Positions 26,849 to 35,654 of a stretch of 64,000 nucleotides of DNA are shown one piece after another. The notes under the pieces were generated by a model. That model was not told the origin of the DNA and ran no database searches. It saw nothing but the letters and a program-made list of their open reading frames with translations. The translations under genes were made by a program, and so were the position numbers. Location: assembly GCF_003112695.1 (NCBI RefSeq), contig NZ_BFBP01000024.1, forward strand, positions 1 through 64,000, in the 5' to 3' direction. Each line of letters opens with the position of its first letter. The first letter of the stretch is position 1. The DNA comes from Azospira sp. I13 (GTDB lineage Bacteria > Pseudomonadota > Gammaproteobacteria > Burkholderiales > Rhodocyclaceae).

Positions 26849-27518
26849 GCGCAACATCATTGCCTGCATCGCCCCCCATCCGGACGACGAGACCCTCGGC
26901 TGCGGCGGCACCCTGCTCAAACATCTGGCAGCGGGGGATGAAGTGCACTGGATCATCGTCACCGGTATTTCCACTGCCATCGGCTTTGCGGCCGAACGGG
27001 TGGAATCCCGCCGGCTGGAAATCGAGGCTGTAGCCCGGGCCTACGGTTTCGCCTCGGTGCATGCCCTGGATTTCCCCACCATGCGCCTGGACAGCCTGCC
27101 CATGCTCGATCTGGTGGGCGCCATCGGCGACCGGGTGCGGGCCCTGGGGGCCGAGGTGCTGTATGTGCCCTACCGCAACGATGCCCATAGCGACCATGCC
27201 GCGGTCTTCGACGCCGCGGTGGCCTGCGCCAAGACCTTCCGTTATCCCTCGGTCCGCACGGTCCTGGCCTACGAAACCCTTTCCGAAACCGAGTTCGGCC
27301 TGAAGCCCGAAGATGGCGGTTTCCGCCCCAACGTCTTTGTCGATATCGCCGGTTATCTGGAGCAGAAGATCGACATCATGGGCCTCTACGTCGGTGAGAT
27401 GGCGCCCTTCCCCTTTCCTCGCAGCGACGTCGCCCTGCGTGCCCAGGCCCAGTTGCGGGGCAGCCAGGCCGGCACCACTGCGGCGGAGGCTTTCATGCTG
27501 CTGAAGGAAATCCGATGA
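26835..27518 (+). CDS. PIG-L family deacetylase in the legionaminic acid cluster
   Basis: 227 aa from ATG 26835, which overlaps the legG stop by 14 bases; the longer frame is only inside legG. The zinc site is seen in IACIAPHPDDETLGCGGTLL (HPDDE) and in YRNDAHSDHAAVFDAAV (HSDH). These enzymes remove acetyl groups from N-acetylated sugars. It sits between LegG and LegI and so could deacetylate a 2,4-diacetamido sugar to change the final N-acyl pattern of the nonulosonate. That specificity is inferred from position. Confidence 0.85.
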   Translation: MSPSKRNIIACIAPHPDDETLGCGGTLLKHLAAGDEVHWIIVTGISTAIGFAAERVESRRLEIEAVARAYGFASVHALDFPTMRLDSLPMLDLVGAIGDRVRALGAEVLYVPYRNDAHSDHAAVFDAAVACAKTFRYPSVRTVLAYETLSETEFGLKPEDGGFRPNVFVDIAGYLEQKIDIMGLYVGEMAPFPFPRSDVALRAQAQLRGSQAGTTAAEAFMLLKEIR

Positions 27519-28594
27519 GCGCCGGTCACGTCTATGTCATTGCCGAGGCCGGGGTTAACCACAACGGCCAGCGGGATCTGGCCTTTGCCTTGGTGGATGC
27601 CGCGGCGGCAGCCGGGGCTGATGCGGTCAAATTTCAGACCTTCCGGGCCGCCAAGCTGGCTTCCCGTAGCGCCCCCAAGGCGGCCTACCAGAAGGTGCAG
27701 ACCGATGCGGCGGAGAGCCAGCTGGCCATGCTGCAGAAGCTGGAACTGCCCTGGGAGTGGCATACCGAGCTGCAGGCCCACGCGCGGCGCCAGGGCATCG
27801 AATTCCTGTCCACCGCCTTCGATAGCGACAGCCTGGATTTTCTGGTGGGCCTGGACATGCCGCTATTCAAGATTCCCTCCGGGGAGCTGACCAACGGCCC
27901 GCTGCTCTGGCAGTTCGCCCGCACCGGCAAGCCCCTGGTGCTGTCCACCGGCATGGCCACCCTGGCCGAGGTGGAGCAGGGGTTGGCCATCGTCGCCCAT
28001 GCCCTCCATGCCGAGGCGGAGCCCGCCTCCCTGGAAGAGGTCTGGCGCGGCTGGAGCCGGGCCGACTGGCGGGCCCGCCTGCAGGGGCATGTCACCTTGC
28101 TGCATTGCACCTCCCAGTATCCGACACCCTTCGCCGAAGTGAATCTGCGGGGCATGGATACCCTGGCGAATGCCTTTGGCCTGGAAGTGGGCTATTCCGA
28201 CCATACGGAAGGCATCCTCATTCCCGTGGCGGCCGTGGCCCGGGGCGCCTGCCTGATCGAAAAGCACTTCACCCTGGATCGCCAGCTGCCGGGGCCCGAC
28301 CACAAGGCCTCCCTGGAGCCGGCCGAGCTGACCCGCATGGTGGCGGAGATTCGAGCCCTGCAGGTTGCCCTGGGGGATGGCGGCAAGGCGCCCCAGCCCA
28401 GCGAATGGGATACCCGGCAGGCCGCCCGGCAGCAGGTGGTGGCGGCCCGGGACATCCCGGCCGGCGCCGTCCTGGCCCGGCAGGACCTGGGTACGGCACG
28501 CTGCGGTACGGGGCGCCCGGCCACGGACCTGTGGGCCCTGGTGGGCCAGCGTACCGGCCGTGCCTACGCCTGCGGCGAGGTCATCGAAGCATGA
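27515..28594 (+). CDS. legI: N-acetylneuraminate/legionaminate synthase
   Basis: 359 aa with the NeuB fold: VYVIAEAGVNHNGQRDLAFA, VKFQTFRAAKLAS, STAFDSDSLDFLVGLDM, LHCTSQYPTPFAEVNLRGMD, VGYSDHTEGILIPVAAV, and a C-terminal SAF antifreeze-like domain (AARDIPAGAVLARQDLGTAR). It condenses a hexosamine with phosphoenolpyruvate to a nine-carbon keto acid. With LegB/LegC/LegG upstream it is most likely LegI. It overlaps the deacetylase stop by 4 bases. Confidence 0.92.
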   Translation: MSAGHVYVIAEAGVNHNGQRDLAFALVDAAAAAGADAVKFQTFRAAKLASRSAPKAAYQKVQTDAAESQLAMLQKLELPWEWHTELQAHARRQGIEFLSTAFDSDSLDFLVGLDMPLFKIPSGELTNGPLLWQFARTGKPLVLSTGMATLAEVEQGLAIVAHALHAEAEPASLEEVWRGWSRADWRARLQGHVTLLHCTSQYPTPFAEVNLRGMDTLANAFGLEVGYSDHTEGILIPVAAVARGACLIEKHFTLDRQLPGPDHKASLEPAELTRMVAEIRALQVALGDGGKAPQPSEWDTRQAARQQVVAARDIPAGAVLARQDLGTARCGTGRPATDLWALVGQRTGRAYACGEVIEA

Positions 28595-29259
28595 GTGCCA
28601 ACCGCTGCGCTTCCCCGTTGCCCCTGGTCCTCCTGGGGGCCGGCGGCCACGCCCGGGTGCTGTTGGCCCTGGCCCGGGCGGCTGGCCATGAGGTGGTCGG
28701 CGTCTGCGACCCGGCCCTGGCGGCCGAGGGCGCGGCCCAGTGGCTGGAGGTGCCGGTGCTGGGCGGCGATGAAGCGGTGGCCGGCTTGGATGCCTCCCGG
28801 GTAGGCCTGATCAATGGCATCGGCCAACTGGTTGGCAGTGTGGCCCGTCGCAATCTCTATCAACGCATGACTGCCGCCGGCCATGTCTTCCCGGCCCTGA
28901 TCCATCCCGCCGCCTGGGTGGCCCCCGATGTGGTGCTGGAAGGCGGCGCGCAGGTCATGGCCGGGGCCGTGGTGCAGCCGGGATGCCGGATCGGCGAGAA
29001 CAGCATCATCAATACCCGGGCCGGGGTGGACCACGATTGCCGTATCGGCGCCCATGTCCACATTGCCCCTGGTGCGACCCTTTGCGGTGGTGTGCAGGTG
29101 GGGGATGACGCCTTTATCGGCGCCGGTGCCCTGCTGATCCAGGGCATCCACGTCGGTGAGCGGGCGGTGCTTGGTGCCGGCGCTTCCCTGGTCAAGGATC
29201 TGGCTGCCGACCTGGTCTTTCTCGGCGCCGCCGGCCGTCTGCGGCCGCCATCCGCATGA
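28591..29259 (+). CDS. NeuD/PglD-like sugar O- or N-acetyltransferase with hexapeptide repeats
   Basis: 222 aa. The N-terminal PglD-like domain has PLVLLGAGGHARVLLALARA (about 10-29), binding the nucleotide sugar, and the C-terminal left-handed beta-helix has hexapeptide turns (IGENSIINTRAGVDHDCRIG, then IGAHVHIAPGATLCGGVQVG). PglD-type enzymes acetylate the 4-amino group made by a PLP aminotransferase; NeuD-type ones O-acetylate sialic acids. It overlaps legI by 4 bases (ATGA). It could be the 4-N-acetyltransferase of the pathway. Confidence 0.85.
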   Translation: MSANRCASPLPLVLLGAGGHARVLLALARAAGHEVVGVCDPALAAEGAAQWLEVPVLGGDEAVAGLDASRVGLINGIGQLVGSVARRNLYQRMTAAGHVFPALIHPAAWVAPDVVLEGGAQVMAGAVVQPGCRIGENSIINTRAGVDHDCRIGAHVHIAPGATLCGGVQVGDDAFIGAGALLIQGIHVGERAVLGAGASLVKDLAADLVFLGAAGRLRPPSA

Positions 29260-29278
29260 ATTTCTGGAATATCTCGAC

Positions 29279-30334
29279 ATGATCAAGCATTGGGAATCTG
29301 TCCTCGTTGGTGCCAACGTCTCCCTGGAGGAAGCGATTGCCACCCTGGATCGGGGCGCCCTGCGCATCGCCATCGTGGTGGACGAGGAGCGTCGTCTGCT
29401 CGGCACCCTCACCGATGGTGACGTGCGCCGCGCCTTGTTGCGCCACCTGCCCCTGGACATCCCCGTCAGCCAGGTGATGTGCGCCAGCCCCCAGGTGGCG
29501 CAGCGGGACTGGAGCCGGGAGCGGGTGCTGGCAGTGATGGAAAGTACCCAGCTGCTGCAACTGCCGGTGGTGGATGGCGATGGCCGCGTGGTTGGCCTGG
29601 AAACCCTCCATGGCCTGCTGGAGAAGCGGCTGCTGAACAATCCGGTCTTTCTCATGGCCGGCGGTTTCGGCACCCGCCTGCATCCCCTGACCCACGACTG
29701 CCCCAAGCCCCTGCTCAAGGTGGGGGACAAGCCGATCCTCGAACTGATCCTCGAGAGCTTCATCAATGCGGGCTTCCACCGCTTCTTCATTTCCACCCAT
29801 TACCTGCCGGAGATGGTTCGCGACTACTTCGGCGACGGCAAGCGCTGGGGAGTGAGCATCCGTTACACCCATGAGGAAACCCCTCTGGGGACCGGTGGCG
29901 CCGTGGGCCTGCTGCCCCATGAGGAGATCAATGACCCTCTCATCATGATGAACGGCGACCTGCTGACCACCCTCAACTATCGCGAGCTTCTGGAGTTCCA
30001 CGTGGCCCAGGCGGGCGTGGCCACCATGTGCGTGCGCAAGTTCGATTACCAGGTGCCCTATGGCGTCATTCAGAGCGAAGGTCATCTCATTCGCTCCATG
30101 GTGGAAAAGCCGGTCAAGAGTTTCTTCGTCAATGCGGGTATCTATGTGCTGTCGCCAGAGCTGGTGAAGCGCGTGGTGCCCGGCACCCGCATTGACATGC
30201 CGACCCTGCTGGAACAACAGATCGCCGCGGATCGGGCGGTGACCATGTTCCCCCTGCACGAATACTGGCTGGACATCGGCCGCATGGAGGATTTCCAGCG
30301 GGCTCAGACGGAATTCGGGGATATGGTGCGATGA
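29279..30334 (+). CDS. ptmE: CBS-domain nucleotidyltransferase, PtmE-like glucosamine-1-P guanylyltransferase
   Basis: 351 aa from ATG 29279; the longer frame is inside the preceding gene. A CBS pair spans about 5-115 (RIAIVVDEERRLLGTLTDGD, then LQLPVVDGDGRVVGLETLH). A nucleotidyltransferase domain follows: NPVFLMAGGFGTRLHPLTHD, CPKPLLKVGDKPILELILES, MMNGDLLT. This fusion is the plan of PtmE of the Campylobacter legionaminic acid pathway, which uses GTP to make GDP-glucosamine. Its presence points to GDP-linked, not UDP-linked, intermediates here. The stop overlaps the next gene by 4 bases. Confidence 0.8.
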   Translation: MIKHWESVLVGANVSLEEAIATLDRGALRIAIVVDEERRLLGTLTDGDVRRALLRHLPLDIPVSQVMCASPQVAQRDWSRERVLAVMESTQLLQLPVVDGDGRVVGLETLHGLLEKRLLNNPVFLMAGGFGTRLHPLTHDCPKPLLKVGDKPILELILESFINAGFHRFFISTHYLPEMVRDYFGDGKRWGVSIRYTHEETPLGTGGAVGLLPHEEINDPLIMMNGDLLTTLNYRELLEFHVAQAGVATMCVRKFDYQVPYGVIQSEGHLIRSMVEKPVKSFFVNAGIYVLSPELVKRVVPGTRIDMPTLLEQQIAADRAVTMFPLHEYWLDIGRMEDFQRAQTEFGDMVR

Positions 30335-31035
30335 AGCTGCTGGCCCTGATTCCGGCCCGGGGCGGCTCCAAGCGGGTGCCCGGCAAGAACATCAAAGCGT
30401 TGGGGGGGCTCCCGCTCATCGCCTGGAGCATCCGTGCCGCACGAGAGAGCGGTGTTTTTGCCGATGTATTGGTATCCACCGACGACCCGGCCATCGCCGA
30501 GGTCGCCCGCCAGCACGGTGCCAGTGTGCCCTGGTTGCGCCCTGCCGAACTGGCCACCGATACGGCCGGCAGCACCGAAGTGATCAGCCATGCCGTGGCC
30601 TGCTACGAGGCCCAGCATGGCCCGGTTGATGCGGTCATGTTGTTGCAGCCCACCAGCCCTTTTCGTCGGGCGGAATCCATCCGGCAGGCCGCCGCCCTGT
30701 TTGCCGAGAGCACGCTGGAACAGCGCCGTTCCGTGGTCAGCGTCAGCCTGGTTGCCCAGCACCCGGCCTGGTGCTTCCGCCTTGGCGAAGCCGGCATGGA
30801 GCCCTTCCTGGGCTGGGATGCCTTGCGGCTCCGCTCCCAGGATCTGGCGCCGGCCTTTGCCCTGAATGGCGCCATCTACCTGGCGCCGGCAGCCCTGGCC
30901 CGGGCGGGTCAATCCTTCCTGCAACCCGGTATGAAGCCCTTCGTCATGGACGATGCCGGGGAGTGCCTGGACATCGACACGCCGGAGGACTGGCGTGCCG
31001 CTGAGTTGCTGGCTGAAAGTTTCGGGCAAGCCTGA
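30331..31035 (+). CDS. legF: CMP-nonulosonic acid cytidylyltransferase (LegF/NeuA-like)
   Basis: 234 aa. LALIPARGGSKRVPGKNIKA is the CTP-binding start of the CMP-sialate synthetase family; LLQPTSPFRRAESIRQAA and the C-terminal MDDAGECLDIDTPEDWRAAE match as well. It activates the legionaminic acid as CMP-Leg for a glycosyltransferase. It is the last biosynthetic step of the set and overlaps ptmE by 4 bases; the next gene starts directly after its stop. Confidence 0.9.
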   Translation: MKLLALIPARGGSKRVPGKNIKALGGLPLIAWSIRAARESGVFADVLVSTDDPAIAEVARQHGASVPWLRPAELATDTAGSTEVISHAVACYEAQHGPVDAVMLLQPTSPFRRAESIRQAAALFAESTLEQRRSVVSVSLVAQHPAWCFRLGEAGMEPFLGWDALRLRSQDLAPAFALNGAIYLAPAALARAGQSFLQPGMKPFVMDDAGECLDIDTPEDWRAAELLAESFGQA

Positions 31036-32523
31036 ATGACCCAGGACGCGCTCTTGGACGCCTTGCAGGACTACGAGGCCAGCCATGCCGTGGAGAACTA
31101 CACGGTGGATGGCTGGCACGTCTGGCCATTCCTCAAGATGGCCTTGCGTCTGGGGTGGTTGCCCCGGGAGGCGCGTCCCTCCTGGCGTTCCCGTCTGCAA
31201 TACCTGTTCAAGGCGACCTGGCCCGGCCGTGTCGCCCTGGGATTGTCACGCCTGCCGGGGCGGCTCCGGAGGTCTGCGGAATCCCGCGCGCCGGCGGCTG
31301 CCGGCCCGGTGGATGCGCTGTTGCTGACCCTGGCGGAGCGGCGGGTCAGCCGGGAGGGCAAGTCCTACGAGATTTATACCGACCCCTTCGTCGCAGCCCT
31401 GACCGATCTCGGCCTGTCGTGCCGGGTCTGGGAGCAGGGCTGCGCCGGTGTCGCCCAGCACTTTCCCAGCACAAGGGTCGACCTGGCCCTGAATCGCGAG
31501 GCGGGCCAACGGGGCCTGTTTTCGCCTGTCCCCGGAGCGCCTCATTGGTTTGCCGAGATGCAGGGGCTGCTGCTGACTTGCGTTGGCCGCACGGTGCCCT
31601 GGCATGAGCTGTACTGGTTGCTGGAATCCTGCCTGCAGCGCAGCCGCGTGTTCGAAGGCTGGTTGCGCCGGCTGGCGCCCCGCGTGCTGTTCGTGGTCTG
31701 CTGGTATGACCCCATCGTCATGGCGGCGGTGATGGCGGCCCGGCGCTGCGGTATCCGCACGGTGGAAATCCAGCATGGTCTGCAGGGGCGGCGCCATGCC
31801 GGCTATTCCGGCTGGCTGCGCGGCCCCACGGGTGGTTACGAGGTGCTGCCGGACGCCTTCTGGTGCTGGGGGAACGACGCCGCAGCGGAGCTGCGGCAGT
31901 TCAACCCCGGTTTTCCGGCGGAGCTGCGGGTACTGGCCGGCGGCAATCTCTGGCTCAATGAATGGAAAAAGCAGCTGCCCCAACGCCGTCAGGCTCGCCA
32001 GGCGGCGGGTGCCGGTCGGCGCCTGCTGGTGACCCTGCAGCGGGAGGTGCCGCCCCTGTTGTTGGACCTGCTCAAGGGTAGCCCGGCGATGTGGACCTGG
32101 GTCATCCGCTTCCATCCTTCCCGCCAGCCGGCGGAGCGCCAGTCCGACCAGGCCCTGCTCCTGGCCACCGGCCATCCGGGTATTGTCTTTGACGACGGGC
32201 AATTGCTCTACGCCCAGTTGCTGGAGTGCGACTGCCATCTTACGGAGGCCTCTTCCGTGGCCCTGGAGGCACTGTTTTTCGAGGTGCCGACCCTGATTCT
32301 CGGGGATTCCCCCTTGGGCCGGCTGGGCTGGAAATCCTACGAAAACTACATTGCCCGGGGCTGGATGTTCGGCACCGCCGATGCCGCCGAGGGCCTGGCC
32401 TACCTGCAACGCCAGGACGGTACAGGACTGGCTACTGGCGGAGAGGGCTATTTCGCCGGGCCGGACGTGGCCCGGGGGCTGCTGCAGGAATTGTTTGCCC
32501 GGCCGCGGGCGCTGGAGGCGTGA
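31036..32523 (+). CDS. Unrecognised 495-aa protein, possible GT-B-fold glycosyltransferase
   Basis: Starts on the base after the legF stop. No firm family is recognised. The middle has VLFVVCWYDPIVMAAVMAAR, then GIRTVEIQHGLQGRRHAGYS, and DAFWCWGNDAAAELRQF; this HGLQ region resembles GT-B-fold polysaccharide enzymes that bind nucleotide sugars at the domain interface. Later LLECDCHLTEASSVALEALF and FEVPTLILGDS look like the C-terminal Rossmann half. It directly follows the CMP-legionaminic acid genes, so transfer of that sugar is a possible job. This is inference from position and fold-like motifs. Confidence 0.5.
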   Translation: MTQDALLDALQDYEASHAVENYTVDGWHVWPFLKMALRLGWLPREARPSWRSRLQYLFKATWPGRVALGLSRLPGRLRRSAESRAPAAAGPVDALLLTLAERRVSREGKSYEIYTDPFVAALTDLGLSCRVWEQGCAGVAQHFPSTRVDLALNREAGQRGLFSPVPGAPHWFAEMQGLLLTCVGRTVPWHELYWLLESCLQRSRVFEGWLRRLAPRVLFVVCWYDPIVMAAVMAARRCGIRTVEIQHGLQGRRHAGYSGWLRGPTGGYEVLPDAFWCWGNDAAAELRQFNPGFPAELRVLAGGNLWLNEWKKQLPQRRQARQAAGAGRRLLVTLQREVPPLLLDLLKGSPAMWTWVIRFHPSRQPAERQSDQALLLATGHPGIVFDDGQLLYAQLLECDCHLTEASSVALEALFFEVPTLILGDSPLGRLGWKSYENYIARGWMFGTADAAEGLAYLQRQDGTGLATGGEGYFAGPDVARGLLQELFARPRALEA

Positions 32524-33215
32524 TGGCAGAGTCGTTTCTCTTTCGGGCAAAGCGTTATTTGCGGCGTAAAATTCGCCAGTACCGCAGCGGCGCAACGGTG
32601 TCCCATCCTGAGTTCCTCCACCCCGAGGCCCAGGTGCTGAACAGCACCCTGGCCGGTAAGGTGGTGGTAGAGGCGGGGGCGATCATCCGTGACAGCCATT
32701 TCATGGTCAGCGAAGCCCGTGTCGGCCGCCATACCCGGGTCTGGGGGCCGAACGTCCATGTGCATTGCCTGTTGCATCCGGTGGAAATCGGCAGCTATTG
32801 CTCCATTGCCCGCAATGTCTCCATCCAGGAATACAACCACCGGATAGACCGGATCAGTTCCTTCTTCGTCTCCTGCAATCTCTTCGGCGAGAGCATGGTC
32901 CAGGATGTGGAATCCCGGGGGCCGGTGGTCATCGGTAACGATGTCTGGCTGGCCGCGAATGTCACGGTGGCGTCCGGTGTGCGAATCGGCGACGGCGCGG
33001 TAATCGGCGCCAACAGCGTGGTGCTTTCGGATATCCCGCCCTACGCCGTGGCCGCCGGCAGCCCGGCCAAGGTCCTGCGCTACCGTTTCCCGCCGGAGGT
33101 GGTTTCCCGCCTCCTGGAACTGCAATGGTGGAACTGGGATGAGGCCCGCATCCAGCGCAACCGGGCGCTGTTTTCCTCGCCCCTGAGCAGTGAATTGCTA
33201 GATAAGGTGAAGTAA
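32523..33215 (+). CDS. Hexapeptide-repeat acyltransferase, surface-glycan O-acetyltransferase
   Basis: 230 aa from ATG 32523, overlapping the previous stop by one base; the longer frame extends only into the upstream gene. Left-handed beta-helix repeats run from about 40 to 190, including VEIGSYCSIARNVSIQEYNH, VVIGNDVWLAANVTVASGVR, and IGDGAVIGANSVVLSDIPPY. The AAGSPAKVLRYRFPPEVVSR ending is typical of CatB/maltose-acetyltransferase-type enzymes. It probably O-acetylates a glycan residue. Confidence 0.8.
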   Translation: MAESFLFRAKRYLRRKIRQYRSGATVSHPEFLHPEAQVLNSTLAGKVVVEAGAIIRDSHFMVSEARVGRHTRVWGPNVHVHCLLHPVEIGSYCSIARNVSIQEYNHRIDRISSFFVSCNLFGESMVQDVESRGPVVIGNDVWLAANVTVASGVRIGDGAVIGANSVVLSDIPPYAVAAGSPAKVLRYRFPPEVVSRLLELQWWNWDEARIQRNRALFSSPLSSELLDKVK

Positions 33216-34105
33216 TGCCCCCGCTTTTGGTTTCTGTCGTCATTCCCGCCCACAACCGGGCCCATACCCTGGGCTATTGCCTCGCTTCAGTGCTGGGCCA
33301 GAGTTACGGCAATATCGAAGTCATCGTCGTGGACGACGGCTCCTCTGATCAGACCGGTGCCGTGGTCCGGGATATCCGTGACGAACGCCTGCGCCTGATC
33401 TCCCATGAGCGTCCCCTGGGGGCTCAGGCTGCCCGCAATACCGGGATCAAGGCGGCCCGCGGGGCGTGGATCGCCTTCCACGACAGTGACGACGAATGGC
33501 TACCGGAGCGCCTGCAGCGCCAGCTGGCGGTGCTGGAACAGCGCGGTTTCGATCCCCATGTGGCGGTCCATGCCGACATGATCCGCTACACCCCGGAAAC
33601 CGGGGCGCGGGAGGACTGGCCGTTGCCCGAGGTGGCCGGGCCGGATGCCTACGCTACCGTGCTGCGGGCGCCGGGGCCGGTCTTCCAGACCCTGCTGGTT
33701 TCCCGCCAGGCATTGCTTGAAATCGGCCTGCTGGACGAAAATGTGCCGGCTTTTCAGGAATGGGAGAGCGCTATCCGCCTCGCCCGGGTCTGTGAATTCG
33801 TCCATCTCCACGAGCCCTTGGCCGTGTATTGGCTGCACCAGGGCGAGACCATTTCGAAGAACGGGCGTCGCGAAATCGACGGCCTCAAATATGTACTTGG
33901 CAAGCATCGCGAGGAAATCATTCGCGTTGCCGGCCAGCAGGCCTGGCTGCGGCATCTGGCAACCTTGGCGCGGCGCAGCCTGCAGCTCGGGTTTGCCGGG
34001 GAGGCCGAAGCCGCCCTGGGTGAAATTCCCTGGTTCAGTGCCATCAAGTGGCGGACCTGGGCCTACTTTTTTTGCGCAAAGCGTGGGATCGGGGTAAAGC
34101 TGTGA
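33215..34105 (+). CDS. GT2 family glycosyltransferase
   Basis: 296 aa. GT-A motifs: VSVVIPAHNRAHTLGYCLAS, IEVIVVDDGSSDQTGAVVRD, and IAFHDSDDEWLPERLQRQL with the metal-binding DSDDE region near 90. Start overlaps the acyltransferase stop by one base (TAATG). Donor and acceptor are unknown; one of about six transferases that build the glycan. Confidence 0.85.
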   Translation: MPPLLVSVVIPAHNRAHTLGYCLASVLGQSYGNIEVIVVDDGSSDQTGAVVRDIRDERLRLISHERPLGAQAARNTGIKAARGAWIAFHDSDDEWLPERLQRQLAVLEQRGFDPHVAVHADMIRYTPETGAREDWPLPEVAGPDAYATVLRAPGPVFQTLLVSRQALLEIGLLDENVPAFQEWESAIRLARVCEFVHLHEPLAVYWLHQGETISKNGRREIDGLKYVLGKHREEIIRVAGQQAWLRHLATLARRSLQLGFAGEAEAALGEIPWFSAIKWRTWAYFFCAKRGIGVKL

Positions 34106-34530
34106 TCGAGCGGATTGAACATCTTGGCCGGGAACTGGCCGTCATCATTCGTGCTTCCTTCAAGAAGGACGGCATCGAATTTTTCACCCCAAATTCCTAC
34201 TCCCAGCAGATCGGTTACATGAACCGGCCCGCCGGATATGTGATTGCCCCCCACGTGCACAACCCGGTCACCCGGGAAGTCCAGTTCACCAAGGAAGTGC
34301 TGTTCATCAAATCCGGCCGGGTGCGGGTGGATTTCTACTCCGACGAGCAGGAGTACCTGGAAAGCACCATCCTGGGCAGCGGTGACGTCATTCTCCTGGC
34401 CTACGGCGGCCATGGTTTCGAGATGCTGGAGGCTGCCGAAATCATCGAGGTGAAGCAGGGGCCCTATGCCGGCGAAGCCGACAAGACCCGTTTTTCCCCC
34501 ATTACCACCGACCAAGTGAGGCTGAAATAA
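34102..34530 (+). CDS. Cupin-like sugar-modifying protein of a glycan locus
   Basis: 142 aa from GTG 34102, whose GTGA overlaps the preceding stop; a longer ATG start at 34048 lies inside the previous gene. A cupin barrel is suggested by VIAPHVHNPVTREVQFTKEV, LFIKSGRVRVDFYSD, and LGSGDVILLAYGGHGFEMLE. Such small cupins next to DegT aminotransferases act as sugar isomerases or unknown accessories. The histidines could hold a metal. The substrate is unknown, though a nucleotide-linked keto sugar made by the neighbouring gmd is plausible. Confidence 0.6.
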   Translation: MIERIEHLGRELAVIIRASFKKDGIEFFTPNSYSQQIGYMNRPAGYVIAPHVHNPVTREVQFTKEVLFIKSGRVRVDFYSDEQEYLESTILGSGDVILLAYGGHGFEMLEAAEIIEVKQGPYAGEADKTRFSPITTDQVRLK

Positions 34531-34531
34531 C

Positions 34532-35650
34532 ATGAGCTTTGTCCCCGTCAACGAGCCCCTGCTGGACGGCAACGAAAAACGCTATCTGGCCGAGTGCATC
34601 GACACCGGCTGGATTTCCTCCGAAGGCCCCTTCATCAAGCAGTTCGAAGAGCAGTTCGCCGCCAGCGTCGGGCGCAAGCACGCCATTGCCGTTTCCAACG
34701 GCACCGTGGCCATCGATGCCGCCGTGGAAGCCCTGGGTTTTGCTCCCGGCGACGAGGTGATCATGCCGGCCTTCACCATCATTTCCTGCATCAGCCAGCT
34801 GGTGCGGGCCGGGGTGACTCCGGTGCTGGTGGATAGCGATCCCCTGACCTGGAACATGGATGTTGCCCAGGTCGCGGCCCGTATCACCCCCCGTACCAAG
34901 GCCATTCTGGTGGTGCATATCTACGGCCTGCCGGTGGATATGGACCCGGTGCTGGAACTGGCCCGTCGCCACAACCTGCGCATCATTGAGGACGCCGCCG
35001 AGATGCACGGCCAGACCTACAAGGGGCGCCCCTGTGGCAGCTTCGGCGACATCAGCACCTTCAGCTTCTACCCCAACAAGCACATCACCACCGGGGAAGG
35101 CGGCATGATCGTCACCGACGACGACCAACTCGCCGCCGAATGCCGCAGTCTGCGCAACCTGTGCTTCCAGCCCCAAAAGCGTTTCGTGCATGAGCGCCTG
35201 GGCTGGAACCTGCGCATGACCAACCTGCAGGCCGCCCTGGGGGTGGCCCAACTGGAGCGCCTGGGCGAGTTCGTCCAGCGCAAGCGCCAAATGGGGGCCG
35301 CCTACACGGCCGCCTTCAGCAACATCGAGACCCTGCAGCTGCCCTTGCCCCAGACCGATTACGCCGACAACATCTACTGGGTCTTCGGCATGGTCCTGGC
35401 CGACAGCGTGCCTTTCGATGCCGAGGAGGCCATGGCCCGCCTGGGCAAGATGGGCATCGGCACCCGTCCCTTCTTCTGGCCCATGCACGAGCAGCCCGTG
35501 TTACAGCGCATGGGGCTGTTTGCCGGGGAGCGTTACCCCGTCGCCGAGCGCATCGCCCGCCGCGGCTTCTACGTGCCCAGCGGCCTGGCCCTGACCCCCG
35601 AGCAGCAGGAAACGGTGGTCGCCAGCGTGCGCAAACTCATGGAGAATTGA
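34532..35650 (+). CDS. perA: DegT/DnrJ/EryC1 aminotransferase, PerA-like GDP-perosamine synthase
   Basis: 372 aa. The start VNEPLLDGNEKRYLAECIDT and GWISSEGPFIKQFEEQFAAS resemble PerA. The PLP site is in SFYPNKHITTGEGGMIV (Lys near 183). The C-terminal end has GIGTRPFFWPMHEQPVLQRM and RGFYVPSGLALTPEQQE, again PerA-like. It would turn GDP-4-keto-6-deoxymannose, the Gmd product, into GDP-perosamine by amination. The assignment rests on pattern recognition, with another 4-amino sugar as an alternative. Confidence 0.65.
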   Translation: MSFVPVNEPLLDGNEKRYLAECIDTGWISSEGPFIKQFEEQFAASVGRKHAIAVSNGTVAIDAAVEALGFAPGDEVIMPAFTIISCISQLVRAGVTPVLVDSDPLTWNMDVAQVAARITPRTKAILVVHIYGLPVDMDPVLELARRHNLRIIEDAAEMHGQTYKGRPCGSFGDISTFSFYPNKHITTGEGGMIVTDDDQLAAECRSLRNLCFQPQKRFVHERLGWNLRMTNLQAALGVAQLERLGEFVQRKRQMGAAYTAAFSNIETLQLPLPQTDYADNIYWVFGMVLADSVPFDAEEAMARLGKMGIGTRPFFWPMHEQPVLQRMGLFAGERYPVAERIARRGFYVPSGLALTPEQQETVVASVRKLMEN

Positions 35651-35654
35651 GGCG

